Positions 7,934 through 15,397 of a DNA stretch of 57,470 nt are shown piece by piece. Under the pieces are notes generated by a model. That model did no database searches, was not told the DNA's origin, and was given only the letters and a program-made list of their open reading frames with translations. The number at the start of each line of letters is the position of its first letter. The first letter of the stretch is position 1. Origin of the DNA: a virus; IMG/VR virus record IMGVR_UViG_3300026097_001066, positions 1 through 57,470 of that record, one strand, 5' to 3'. Both the position numbers and the translations under genes were made by a program.

Positions 7934-8452
7934 ATGATGCCTTATTTTTTTTGTATAGACGATTATATACTTTCTCAATCTTGTAAAACTAACATTTATA
8001 ATTATGCAGTCAATCAAAACACAAAATTCACAGCATATCAAATGAAAGGTGGCGGATATGACGGCAATAATTATTTAAAATTTAATTTAGATTTAGAAGA
8101 AATAGTAAATTTAAACAAAAAATGCAAATTAAAGTTTTATACTATGTTAATCATGCATAAACCTTTTGCAACTGTTGTGAAACACAGAGATGGTCCATTT
8201 GGCAGAAATTGTGTTCTAAGTATTCCTATAAATCCCAAAATAAATTACCCTAGCACCAAATTTTACGACGATAATAACAATTTTGTTTCTGAGTGTAAAT
8301 TTAACAATTTGCAACCAGCTTTTCTTAATACACAGCAAACACACGGGTTAAAAAACGGCAACAACATGCGTTTGAATTTACAACTATGTTTTGAAGAATC
8401 ATTTACATGTGTAGTTGATCTTTATAAAAAAGACAAGCTGTTTAAAAATTAA
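7934..8452 (+). CDS. Putative 2OG-Fe(II) oxygenase-like protein
   Basis: 172 residues. A His-x-Asp motif (KHRDGPFGR: His84, Asp86) is followed by a beta-rich core, then QTHGLKN (His137) and NMRLNLQL (Arg146), with spacing that fits the HxD...H...R pattern of small 2OG oxygenases. It is more diverged than the TauD-like proteins, so catalytic activity is inferred from motif order only. It lies alone on the plus strand between two minus-strand genes and overlaps the next gene's stop by 4 bases in convergent orientation. Composition is rich in Asn and Lys, in line with the AT-rich DNA. Confidence 0.55.
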   Translation: MMPYFFCIDDYILSQSCKTNIYNYAVNQNTKFTAYQMKGGGYDGNNYLKFNLDLEEIVNLNKKCKLKFYTMLIMHKPFATVVKHRDGPFGRNCVLSIPINPKINYPSTKFYDDNNNFVSECKFNNLQPAFLNTQQTHGLKNGNNMRLNLQLCFEESFTCVVDLYKKDKLFKN

Positions 8453-8985
8453 ACAATAAATTTTTCAAATAACTTAATTCCTTCTTTAAAACTTAATATT
8501 TCTTCTTCTGCTTTCCACTGAGGCATAACAGAAATACAATATCTACCTAAGGCGTTTGTAGTTACATTATGTGGTATACCAACTTGAACCAGACTAGGAA
8601 ATCCTACTTTTTGAGAATGTAATATTTTAACATTTTTTTTAGGGTAAGACTTGTATTTTATACCAAGCTGAGTTTTTTGCCAAATAGGTTCAGTTGTAGA
8701 TTCATACCAGTGCATCAAACTGTCGTCACCGCCTATCACCCAATTAATCTTTAACACATCGGAAATATCACCACCGTCCTCATGTATTTTTATACTATTC
8801 CAAGGTGGTATGTAAAATGTTTCGGCAAGACGGATTGAAAGATCTAACCTATCTAAAAAATCTAACATTTCATTTGATATTTTAGATTCTTTTTTATGTA
8901 TAATATTGTCGCCTAACGATTCAGGCAGAATATTAGTATGACATATTGGTTTATTTAAATTTAAATCTACACAGAATGTATTCAC
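8449..8985 (-). CDS. Putative 2OG-Fe(II) oxygenase-like protein
   Basis: 178 residues. KIHEDGGD gives a possible HxD pair (His68, Asp70), and GIPHNVTT (His139) followed by the Arg of GRYCISV gives the distal His and the 2OG Arg. The order and spacing match small aspartyl-hydroxylase-like proteins, although overall similarity is low. It is the last gene of the minus-strand run starting at 12611, but a CTAAATA box 22 bases upstream of its start suggests its own late transcript. It is the third diverged HxD...H protein within 1.8 kb. Confidence 0.55.
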   Translation of the reverse strand: MNTFCVDLNLNKPICHTNILPESLGDNIIHKKESKISNEMLDFLDRLDLSIRLAETFYIPPWNSIKIHEDGGDISDVLKINWVIGGDDSLMHWYESTTEPIWQKTQLGIKYKSYPKKNVKILHSQKVGFPSLVQVGIPHNVTTNALGRYCISVMPQWKAEEEILSFKEGIKLFEKFIV

Positions 8986-9007
8986 TGCTAGTTCCGATTG
9001 TAAGTTT

Positions 9008-9014
9008 TATTTAG
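9008..9014 (-). promoter_or_regulatory. Possible late promoter box (CTAAATA)
   Basis: Read on the minus strand this is CTAAATA, a variant of the late box of T4-like cyanophages, placed in the 42-base gap between 9028 and 8985 and 22 bases before the ATG. It lacks the full NATAAATA form of the other boxes here, so it is less sure. Confidence 0.4.
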
Positions 9015-9027
9015 GCCAACTTCTTTT

Positions 9028-10143
9028 TTATAAATTTTTTATTTTTGGAATTTTACTGTCTGCACTGCTAACACAACTATCCGTTATACACGGTTGTGGT
9101 TTATCAAATAACTTAAAACCAGTTTCTATGTTTCCTAAAGGGTTATCATGACAGCTATAAGATCTTTTAACACTACCATCAGGCTCGCGAATAATTATAC
9201 CACTGTAGCCTGCCTGGCAATTCCATCCTTTAAATTTGTTAAAGTTGAATGCATTAAACCGTTCTGCTTGATCCATATACCATTTTTTACCGTATTTGTC
9301 GGTAAATTCTACTTGAAAGTGCCAAGGAACGCTTGCATCTTTCTCGCTCATAATTCCTGGCGATATGTCGAAATTTGGTTTTGGTCTATCGGCCCATTTT
9401 CTTTTACTTTCTGTATATGCTCTCTGCGGCATTCCGTTGTATAATTTTTTTAGGTGCTCGTCTGTATAGCCATCAACAACTCTGCTTGCTGTAGGGTCGC
9501 TTTGAGGCTTTAGTGTGACGTTTATACCTTGCTCATGAAAGAACAGTGCATTGTCCCAATCTCGTTCAAACCATTCAGGCACCATAACCATATTGATTGT
9601 GACCTGAACATCATGCTCTTGACAGAATATCAGTTTGTCTGCAAACTCTTGTTTTTTTTCCGGCGTATTGATATATTCGGTGTGCAGACTTGCAGTTATA
9701 CTAGCGCGATGAAACGGTTTTGCATACTCCACATAAGTTTCAAACCAAGACATTTTTCTGCTACAGTTTGATGTCATATGGATACTGGTGTAGTTTGTGT
9801 TAGGCACGTCGTTGGCAAGATGTTTTAGAATATCCAAATAGCCGGGATGAAAAGTAGGCTCGCCGCCACTGAGACTAAAATGAAAACTGTTGAATCCGTT
9901 GGCACGAGCTTGACGTTTTATTTCATCAACAGTGAGTAGACATAATTCAGTAGGTCTGTGATCTTTTCTGTCGCTCCGTGCATAAGGCCAGCAATAAGAG
10001 CAGGAGTAATTACAAAACCTACCAAGAAGCCAACTGACCGTGAAGATATCTCTATAAAGAAGCGTTCTTTGACCCACTTGAACGATATCTTCGAAGGGAA
10101 TTTTTGTAAAGTCATAGTTGCTCCATTTTAAATTTTCAGTCAT
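9028..10143 (-). CDS. Radical SAM protein (CX3CX2C, FeS cluster)
   Basis: About 371 residues from ATG 10143. The radical SAM cluster motif is CNYSCSYC (Cys44, 48, 51 in this numbering), followed by the SAM-binding GGEP in LSGGEPTFHPG. Later Cys residues, near the end (AGYSGI region, SYSCHDN, ITDSC), could hold a further cluster but do not form a clear SPASM pattern. These enzymes cleave S-adenosylmethionine to start radical chemistry. ATG 10143 gives an 8-base overlap with the SDR gene (ATGACTGA), matching several other junctions in the cluster; ATG 10155 is the longer alternative. The substrate is unknown. It is followed by a 2OG oxygenase-like gene. Confidence 0.88.
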   Translation of the reverse strand: MTENLKWSNYDFTKIPFEDIVQVGQRTLLYRDIFTVSWLLGRFCNYSCSYCWPYARSDRKDHRPTELCLLTVDEIKRQARANGFNSFHFSLSGGEPTFHPGYLDILKHLANDVPNTNYTSIHMTSNCSRKMSWFETYVEYAKPFHRASITASLHTEYINTPEKKQEFADKLIFCQEHDVQVTINMVMVPEWFERDWDNALFFHEQGINVTLKPQSDPTASRVVDGYTDEHLKKLYNGMPQRAYTESKRKWADRPKPNFDISPGIMSEKDASVPWHFQVEFTDKYGKKWYMDQAERFNAFNFNKFKGWNCQAGYSGIIIREPDGSVKRSYSCHDNPLGNIETGFKLFDKPQPCITDSCVSSADSKIPKIKNL

Positions 10144-10696
10144 GCCATTTCTCATCTTGCATAGGATCTATACTAATTTCGTTTATGTTAACATTAAGTG
10201 GTTGATCTATTAACCATTTAATGTAAGCGGCTGCATGTTGTAATTCTAAACATTTTCTCTCTGGATGTTTTTTTTGATTGTTAGAAAGTGTTCCGAAACT
10301 GATGTATGATACTTTAGGCGACTGCGTCCAAACTCCTAATAGCCCTAAACTGTTAGAGTAATCCCTAAGTGCTTTCTTTTCAGCATTATAACGCCATGCC
10401 GTGGCTTTCTTTACTCTGTCAGTAGTGCTTCCCACATTAATTATATGTGGCGAATGATTGTTTTTCTCGCATTCTTTCCATATTGTTTCTAACAAATTTA
10501 CCTGTTCAAATTTCCAAAGAGCTACACAATTTACTATGACATCATGTTTAAGACATAGTTTTGCAAAACTTTCTTGATCTGTTCTATTAGTTAATTCATA
10601 CCCTGTAGTTCTACTACAGAGCGTTGCCGTAGGATATATTTTATATAACTCTGCAGAAAGACCATAGTATTCATTACCAGTTATCAAAACTTTCAT
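10136..10696 (-). CDS. Short-chain dehydrogenase/reductase-like protein
   Basis: 186 residues. It has an N-terminal Rossmann segment (MKVLITGNEYYGLS, a loose TGxxxGxG), a mid-strand IINVGSTTD holding the usual Ser region, and YNAEKKAL, the YxxxK catalytic pair of the SDR superfamily. It is shorter than most SDRs (about 250), lacking part of the substrate-binding end. The likely job is NAD(P)-dependent oxidation or reduction of a hydroxyl/keto group. It overlaps the radical SAM gene upstream by 4 bases (ATGA) and the one downstream by 8 bases, so the three proteins are made together. Confidence 0.72.
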   Translation of the reverse strand: MKVLITGNEYYGLSAELYKIYPTATLCSRTTGYELTNRTDQESFAKLCLKHDVIVNCVALWKFEQVNLLETIWKECEKNNHSPHIINVGSTTDRVKKATAWRYNAEKKALRDYSNSLGLLGVWTQSPKVSYISFGTLSNNQKKHPERKCLELQHAAAYIKWLIDQPLNVNINEISIDPMQDEKWHD

Positions 10697-11871
10697 AGAT
10701 CCATTTCCTTAAAACTTTTACGCCAACTAATATTTCTCGATTGGTCTAGGTCTTCGAGGTACTGCATAAATGTTGGACCTAGAGGTTTCCAGTTGTCTTC
10801 TTCGAACATGTGAGTAACATAAAATTGTACTTTTTCTGTGTATTTGCCAAAATCATAGTTTTTAATTTTCTGTTTTATTTGATTCTTTATATTGTTGGGT
10901 AAAACCTTTGCACTCATATGACTAGGCCATTCTACAAAATTTCCAAAGATAAACTTTATAAGTGGGTAGTTGTTTTTTATATAATCGTATGTATCTGTTA
11001 AATAGAACATACTTATGTTACTACAAGTCCATTGTACACCAATATCTAAATTTGGATTTTGTTCTGCGTAACTGTGCATTAAATCTAACTTCGTTTTAAA
11101 ATCATCCCATTTTATTGGAAATCTAAAATATTCTCCTGGCTCTTTAATTGCATCTAAACTTAATCGTATTATAACATTTTTAAATTTAATTAATTGATCA
11201 AAAATTTTTTCTGTAAGTAACGTACCGTTACTAACATAAGAAAGAGTAATATCTTTTGCGCAATCGCTAGCACTTATTTCTTTTAAAAACTTATTATGCT
11301 CTTTATTAGCAAAGGGTTCTCCGCCTAAAAAATTAAAACGCTTTGTCTGATATAGATTTTCTTTTATGTTGTCCCATATAAAACTATCTTGTTCAATCCA
11401 TTTATTGTCTATATCATAAAATTCGGTGTTAGGATATTTGTTGAGCATCGATTTATCTTCGTTCCATTTAGAACTTGCGCCTGTACCACAGTGTATACAC
11501 TTCAAATTGCATATTGTGCCAACCCTAATATCAATATTAGTAGGATAATATGGAACGCTGCCATCGGGCAGCGTTTTAGCAATAAGATGTTCGTTAGGTT
11601 CATAGTGATAACGATTTTCCTCAATTCGTTTACTGCTTCCGCCTAATTCTTCTACATACTTACAGCGTTTACAATTTTCAGGGTACCTGCCTTCTAAGAA
11701 TTCTTTTCGTATACTTTTAAAATACTCATTATTCCATTCATCGGCAATTGTACTGCCTTTTAGTTTTACCTGTGCTGCTTTTACCGTAGATTGATCAGCA
11801 TAACCGCAGGTTCGAGGCCTGCCGAATGTGTTAGTGCTAAAATTTATCCAAGGCAAAATACAAGGTTTCAT
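10693..11871 (-). CDS. Twitch-domain-type radical SAM protein
   Basis: 392 residues from ATG 11871, which overlaps the upstream stop by 4 bases (ATGA); a start at 11925 would lie deep inside the previous gene. The N-terminal part carries Cys4 in CILPW, Cys22, and CKRC (67, 70), fitting an N-terminal twitch-like auxiliary FeS domain. The radical SAM motif CNLKCIHC follows at 121-128, with GGEP in NFLGGEPF. The layout (N-terminal cysteines, then the radical SAM core) is shared with the proteins at 13578, 16285, 18816 and 22301. The substrate is unknown. It is coupled to a QueC-like ATP pyrophosphatase. Confidence 0.87.
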   Translation of the reverse strand: MKPCILPWINFSTNTFGRPRTCGYADQSTVKAAQVKLKGSTIADEWNNEYFKSIRKEFLEGRYPENCKRCKYVEELGGSSKRIEENRYHYEPNEHLIAKTLPDGSVPYYPTNIDIRVGTICNLKCIHCGTGASSKWNEDKSMLNKYPNTEFYDIDNKWIEQDSFIWDNIKENLYQTKRFNFLGGEPFANKEHNKFLKEISASDCAKDITLSYVSNGTLLTEKIFDQLIKFKNVIIRLSLDAIKEPGEYFRFPIKWDDFKTKLDLMHSYAEQNPNLDIGVQWTCSNISMFYLTDTYDYIKNNYPLIKFIFGNFVEWPSHMSAKVLPNNIKNQIKQKIKNYDFGKYTEKVQFYVTHMFEEDNWKPLGPTFMQYLEDLDQSRNISWRKSFKEMDL

Positions 11872-12611
11872 ACAAGTCTTCCAAATGCGTATGCTCTTTC
11901 CATACAAAACCAGCACTGTCCACAATGTGTGTATTCTTGAAATCCGTTAACAATATTAGTTTTTGTTTTTTCTTCTGCTTTACTGTTTTCACAACTATAT
12001 GTTAATGGCAATAACTCATCCGTGACATTATTTTCTTTATACATTTTTGCAGTACTATGCCTCTTATCTCTACGAACAAACGGATGAATTGCATAAAATG
12101 GAACTTTAGTATCAGACCAGCTTCCTATTGGCTTTTTAGATAGATCGTCTCTTGCAAAATCTTTTTGTTTACACATCTCAAATACTTCAGCGTGTGTATT
12201 AAGAAAAATTCCCGAAACATGTTGTGCAATATTAGCTTGTAGTTCTATAGGTGGATTTTGTGTTAGGCCGCCGTACCACACATTTGCCTTACCTTCTGAT
12301 ATTATTTTATATGCATTGTCGTCTTGTTCTCTGATATAATCTTCAATTGTCCATGGGTTTGACAAAAATCTAATCCTGTGTTCGACTGGCTCAATGCCGG
12401 TGCGATCTTTTGTGAAAGTAATAACTTTTTTTGCATAATGACTATACCAAGGTTTAGTTTCGGTATCTAAAGTAGCACAGTAAATAGGTATGTCAAGATT
12501 TTTTTCAGCTATTTCTTTACATAACCTATAATATATTATCGAACTGTCGGCGCCGCCAGATAGTTTCATTACTATCCCGATAGTATTATTTGGTAATAAT
12601 TCAGTAAGCAC
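11868..12611 (-). CDS. QueC-like ATP pyrophosphatase (PP-loop)
   Basis: About 247 residues. The PP-loop SGGADS (18-23) marks the N-type ATP pyrophosphatase superfamily. A C-terminal Cys set (Cys206, then CGQCWFC at 230-236, followed by an Arg) matches the zinc site of QueC, which makes preQ0. The rest is diverged, so it may adenylate another carboxylate or amide. The start is unclear: GTG at 12611 is 17 bases from the strong AGGAGG (12635-12630), while ATT codons at 12623 and 12620 sit at normal spacing. A GATAAATA late box lies at 12648-12641. It is coupled to the next radical SAM gene. Confidence 0.72.
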   Translation of the reverse strand: MLTELLPNNTIGIVMKLSGGADSSIIYYRLCKEIAEKNLDIPIYCATLDTETKPWYSHYAKKVITFTKDRTGIEPVEHRIRFLSNPWTIEDYIREQDDNAYKIISEGKANVWYGGLTQNPPIELQANIAQHVSGIFLNTHAEVFEMCKQKDFARDDLSKKPIGSWSDTKVPFYAIHPFVRRDKRHSTAKMYKENNVTDELLPLTYSCENSKAEEKTKTNIVNGFQEYTHCGQCWFCMERAYAFGRLV

Positions 12612-12640
12612 TTCTGTAATAATAGTTTTCCTCCTAAAAT

Positions 12641-12648
12641 TATTTATC
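12641..12648 (-). promoter_or_regulatory. T4-type late promoter box (GATAAATA)
   Basis: Read on the minus strand as GATAAATA, 29 bases before the GTG at 12611, with a strong ribosome binding site between. It would drive the QueC-like/radical SAM/SDR/radical SAM run. Confidence 0.6.
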
Positions 12649-12661
12649 TATTATATACGCA

Positions 12662-12669
12662 CATAAATA
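12662..12669 (+). promoter_or_regulatory. T4-type late promoter box (CATAAATA), at the start codon
   Basis: CATAAATAC ends 5 bases before ATG 12675. T4 late transcripts begin about 6-7 bases after the box, so the mRNA would start at or near the AUG, giving a leaderless message. No ribosome binding site is visible. Confidence 0.55.
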
Positions 12670-12674
12670 CACTT

Positions 12675-13517
12675 ATGAGAGACAACATAAAAAGAGAATA
12701 TACCCAAGAATGGCTGCAATATGACAGACCACAGCCTATGTATAGCAGAGAAATTAATAAATTTTATGATCGTTTTTATCAAGAAAATCCGGTTCATACT
12801 CCGGATTTAGATCAACAGTTTAAAGATACTTTTATTAAATGGTTAAAAGATCATAAGTTTAGTGCATTCCTCGGATTGGATGCATTTCCGAGAAGAGATA
12901 TTATAAATGGCTGTACACAGTTTATAGACGATTTATATCAACGCTGCGGAACATTACAAACATTCGAAAACGATTACAAGTATCACTGGAGACTTAATCC
13001 GGATATTGTATACACTACACTAGACACATTAGATCCTAGCAAAGAACTATTAATTTCCATGCCATTTCCGTTCTATGGCGATGTACATCCGGACATGCAA
13101 AAAATACTAGATACTGCATACAAAAAAAATATTCCTGTACACATAGACGGAGCATGGATCAGTTGTATAAGGGACATCGAGTTTAACTTTGATCATCCTG
13201 CTATACAGACTGTAGGCATTAGTTTAAGTAAAGGCGGTATGGGAGGGAATCGTATTGGATTAAGATTTGCTCGTTCAACACCTGAAGGTTCTGTAACTAT
13301 TATGAATGATTTTAACATGAATAGTCAAGCACTTGTAAGCATGGGTATAAAATTTATGACAGAGTTTGGACCTGAATATTTTTGGACAAGTTATCAAGAA
13401 GCATATTATCAAGTTATTAAAGATTTTAACCTAGAACCTACAAAAGCAATTCATCTTGCTAGGAGAAATGATAACCCTGTTGGAGTTAGACCATTGTTAA
13501 GATTTTTACAACCTTAA
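12675..13517 (+). CDS. PLP-dependent aminotransferase-like protein (shortened)
   Basis: 280 residues with fold-type I PLP-enzyme features. HIDGAW carries Asp158, expected to bind the pyridine nitrogen, and ISLSKGGMGGNRIG carries Lys186 as the Schiff-base lysine with an Arg/Gly-rich phosphate-side loop. Aminotransferases of this class usually have 350-400 residues; here much of the C-terminal small domain is missing, so activity is uncertain, although the frame is intact. It is the only plus-strand gene inside the minus-strand cluster, with a late box at its start codon. It could supply an amino-sugar or amino-acid step to neighbouring enzymes. Confidence 0.7.
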   Translation: MRDNIKREYTQEWLQYDRPQPMYSREINKFYDRFYQENPVHTPDLDQQFKDTFIKWLKDHKFSAFLGLDAFPRRDIINGCTQFIDDLYQRCGTLQTFENDYKYHWRLNPDIVYTTLDTLDPSKELLISMPFPFYGDVHPDMQKILDTAYKKNIPVHIDGAWISCIRDIEFNFDHPAIQTVGISLSKGGMGGNRIGLRFARSTPEGSVTIMNDFNMNSQALVSMGIKFMTEFGPEYFWTSYQEAYYQVIKDFNLEPTKAIHLARRNDNPVGVRPLLRFLQP

Positions 13518-13577
13518 TTGATGACTTTATTAATCTATTTAAATACATAAAAAAATTTTGTTTTTTAATTACACACA
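13518..13577. terminator. AT-rich convergent gap, possible weak bidirectional terminator
   Basis: 60 bases between two converging genes. An A-run followed by a T-run (AAAAAAATTTTGTTTTTT, about 13550-13567) could pair as a weak A/T-only hairpin ending in a U-tract in both directions. There is no GC stem, so a true terminator is doubtful. Confidence 0.25.
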
Positions 13578-14747
13578 TTAGATGTTATCAATAGTCCATC
13601 CTAGAAAGTTCCAAGTATCAGTGCCCCGCCATTTATCAGTCATGTTAACATGATGTTTAAACATTTCTAATTGGACAACTTCTTTGTCTTGTCTTAATAA
13701 GTTAATTAATTCTTCTATATTTTGGATTTCGTTGCTGTAAAACTTGTATTTCGATATAATATTTTCAAGTTTGTCGGCCTCTTTTAATCTAAGTTCCTTA
13801 GGAGAATTTTGTAAACTATACCACATAGTCCCATTTAACCAACTAAAGCCAATTTGAAATCTTTCTACATCACCTGTATAACTTTTAAACCAATCTATAC
13901 TATCATATAAATTATCTATATTCAAATTATGCGGAACAACAATAAACTTACATGATAACCAAGGATATTTTTTTAAAATATCTACACTTTTTACAGTATC
14001 TTCCCATTTTAACGGCCATCTTAGATGTTCATAATGTTTTTTGCCTACGCCGTCAATGCTAAAATTAATATGGCAATGATCAAAATTTTGTAATTTTTTA
14101 ATTTGATTCTCAGAAAAGCTTCCATTTGTAGTAACACTTAAAATTGGTAATTCTTTTTCTGAACTAATAAGTTTATCGATTAGATTATCAAAATGCACAT
14201 TAATAAAAGGTTCACCGCCGCTTATTTCTAATTTATTAATTACATCAGCCTTATTCACAATACTATCTGTTATATTTTTGTACCAAATTTTTGTTTTATT
14301 CCATTCAAACTTTTTCTCCATAACTTTTTTTAAATCAGTATATTCTACAGTATCAATCATGTTTTTATATTGTTTTTCTACTAAGCTGCTACGACTAACA
14401 TTGCATATCCTACATGCAGTATTACACTGATTTCCAAAAGTTATCATTATATGCTCAATGTTATCAAGATTTGATTTTTTCTTATTATAATATTTTACAC
14501 GTCGCTCACGCATACTTTCAGTTTCTTGATCTTCTTGTTTCCAACATATGTTGCATCCAGGAATTTTTTCTCCGTTGTCTAAAGATTTTTTGATAGAGTC
14601 GAGCCATTTACTAGAAACATAGTCGTCTATGTTATCTATACCATGATCTCTATTACCTATATATTGGCAGCAAGGCCCTAAATTTCCTCTACTGTCAAAA
14701 TGAACTTGTTTATAAGGCTCTGTACAAAATGTCTTTGATTTAGTCAT
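13578..14747 (-). CDS. Twitch-domain-type radical SAM protein
   Basis: 389 residues. N-terminal Cys8, Cys26-Cys27 and CNIC (65, 68) form the twitch-like auxiliary cluster region. The radical SAM motif is CNTACRIC (108-115), followed by LEISGGEPF. The core strands and ICNVSRS segment match the other four twitch-type proteins here. It is the last gene of the long minus-strand run from 30862, 8 bases after the preceding gene, with AGGAAC as ribosome binding site. It faces the aminotransferase-like gene tail to tail across a 60-base AT-rich gap. The substrate is unknown. Confidence 0.87.
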   Translation of the reverse strand: MTKSKTFCTEPYKQVHFDSRGNLGPCCQYIGNRDHGIDNIDDYVSSKWLDSIKKSLDNGEKIPGCNICWKQEDQETESMRERRVKYYNKKKSNLDNIEHIMITFGNQCNTACRICNVSRSSLVEKQYKNMIDTVEYTDLKKVMEKKFEWNKTKIWYKNITDSIVNKADVINKLEISGGEPFINVHFDNLIDKLISSEKELPILSVTTNGSFSENQIKKLQNFDHCHINFSIDGVGKKHYEHLRWPLKWEDTVKSVDILKKYPWLSCKFIVVPHNLNIDNLYDSIDWFKSYTGDVERFQIGFSWLNGTMWYSLQNSPKELRLKEADKLENIISKYKFYSNEIQNIEELINLLRQDKEVVQLEMFKHHVNMTDKWRGTDTWNFLGWTIDNI

Positions 14748-14755
14748 ACATGTTC

Positions 14756-15397
14756 CTATTTAAAAAAAATTGTAGTTTTTCTTTTATCCCATCCCATATT
14801 TGTGGTAATAATTTTATATTCGTTATCGTAAGTTATAATATTTTCTGTTTTAAATTTTATTTTATTTTGCATGAATCTATTAGATAATCTTTGGACCATT
14901 CGTGCTTGAATTTTTTTATTTAGGGCTGCAAAAATTATTCCTCTGTGAATAAAAAAAGGGAAACATTTGCACTCTAAAATTAACTTAGACACCAAAAGAG
15001 TATTACAAGCGTTTCCGCCAAATGCATAAAATGATACACACATCTTATTCTTTATCTTTGAATAATTTTCTATAAAAAAATTGTATAGATCATTATCGCT
15101 TACATCTATGTGTAAATAAGTTGAAGCAGTAGAAAAATTAACTCCATTTGTCTCTTTTATTTCTAAAATTGGCACCTGTTGTTGCCATTTTTTATATAGT
15201 TTACAGAATTTATGTCTATCGGAAATTGCTGAAAAATTTTCAAATAATGTAATTTTGTCTAGTTCGTCCCAATTGTTAACGAAATTCGCACAGAGATATT
15301 CACCGTCGAATACTCCTATTATTTCTGTTGATGAAAACATTTGTGGATAACAAGGAATTAATTCACTCAAGATAGGATTTTGTTCATTAATTATCAT
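14756..15397 (-). CDS. Unknown protein in radical SAM cluster
   Basis: 213 residues from ATG 15397, which overlaps the previous stop as ATGA; a GTG at 15424 would add nine residues but has no clear ribosome binding site. It has several Cys residues (FCKLYKKW, NACNTLLVS, ECKCF) without a recognisable cluster motif, and hydrophobic strands such as MCVSFYAFGG. The family is not recognised. It lies between a 2OG oxygenase-like gene and a twitch-type radical SAM gene, within the coupled run, so a partner or substrate-handling role is possible but unproven. Confidence 0.65.
   Translation of the reverse strand: MIINEQNPILSELIPCYPQMFSSTEIIGVFDGEYLCANFVNNWDELDKITLFENFSAISDRHKFCKLYKKWQQQVPILEIKETNGVNFSTASTYLHIDVSDNDLYNFFIENYSKIKNKMCVSFYAFGGNACNTLLVSKLILECKCFPFFIHRGIIFAALNKKIQARMVQRLSNRFMQNKIKFKTENIITYDNEYKIITTNMGWDKRKTTIFFK

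Larger units (their letters stand above)
12612..12674. promoter_or_regulatory. Divergent intergenic region with two late boxes
   Basis: 63 bases between genes read away from each other. Minus strand: GATAAATA at 12648-12641 and AGGAGG at 12635-12630. Plus strand: CATAAATA at 12662-12669, only 5 bases before the ATG at 12675. Between them is ATTATATACGCACATAA (12650-12666), which recurs as its reverse complement at 56617-56633 upstream of the gp6 gene's late box. Confidence 0.6.

Noticed and set aside
9028-10143. QueE assignment because a QueC-like gene is nearby
   Set aside because: The protein is much longer than QueE and lacks its pattern; no QueD or QueF-like gene is present in the window.
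11872-11925. Longer start for the radical SAM gene at 10693
   Set aside because: It would lie wholly inside the QueC-like gene; ATG 11871 gives an ATGA overlap and puts the CILPW segment at the N-terminus as in 18816.
11868-12611. PAPS reductase assignment
   Set aside because: The PP-loop fits, but the four-Cys zinc site at the C-terminus is the QueC type and not the PAPS reductase ECGxH-type end.
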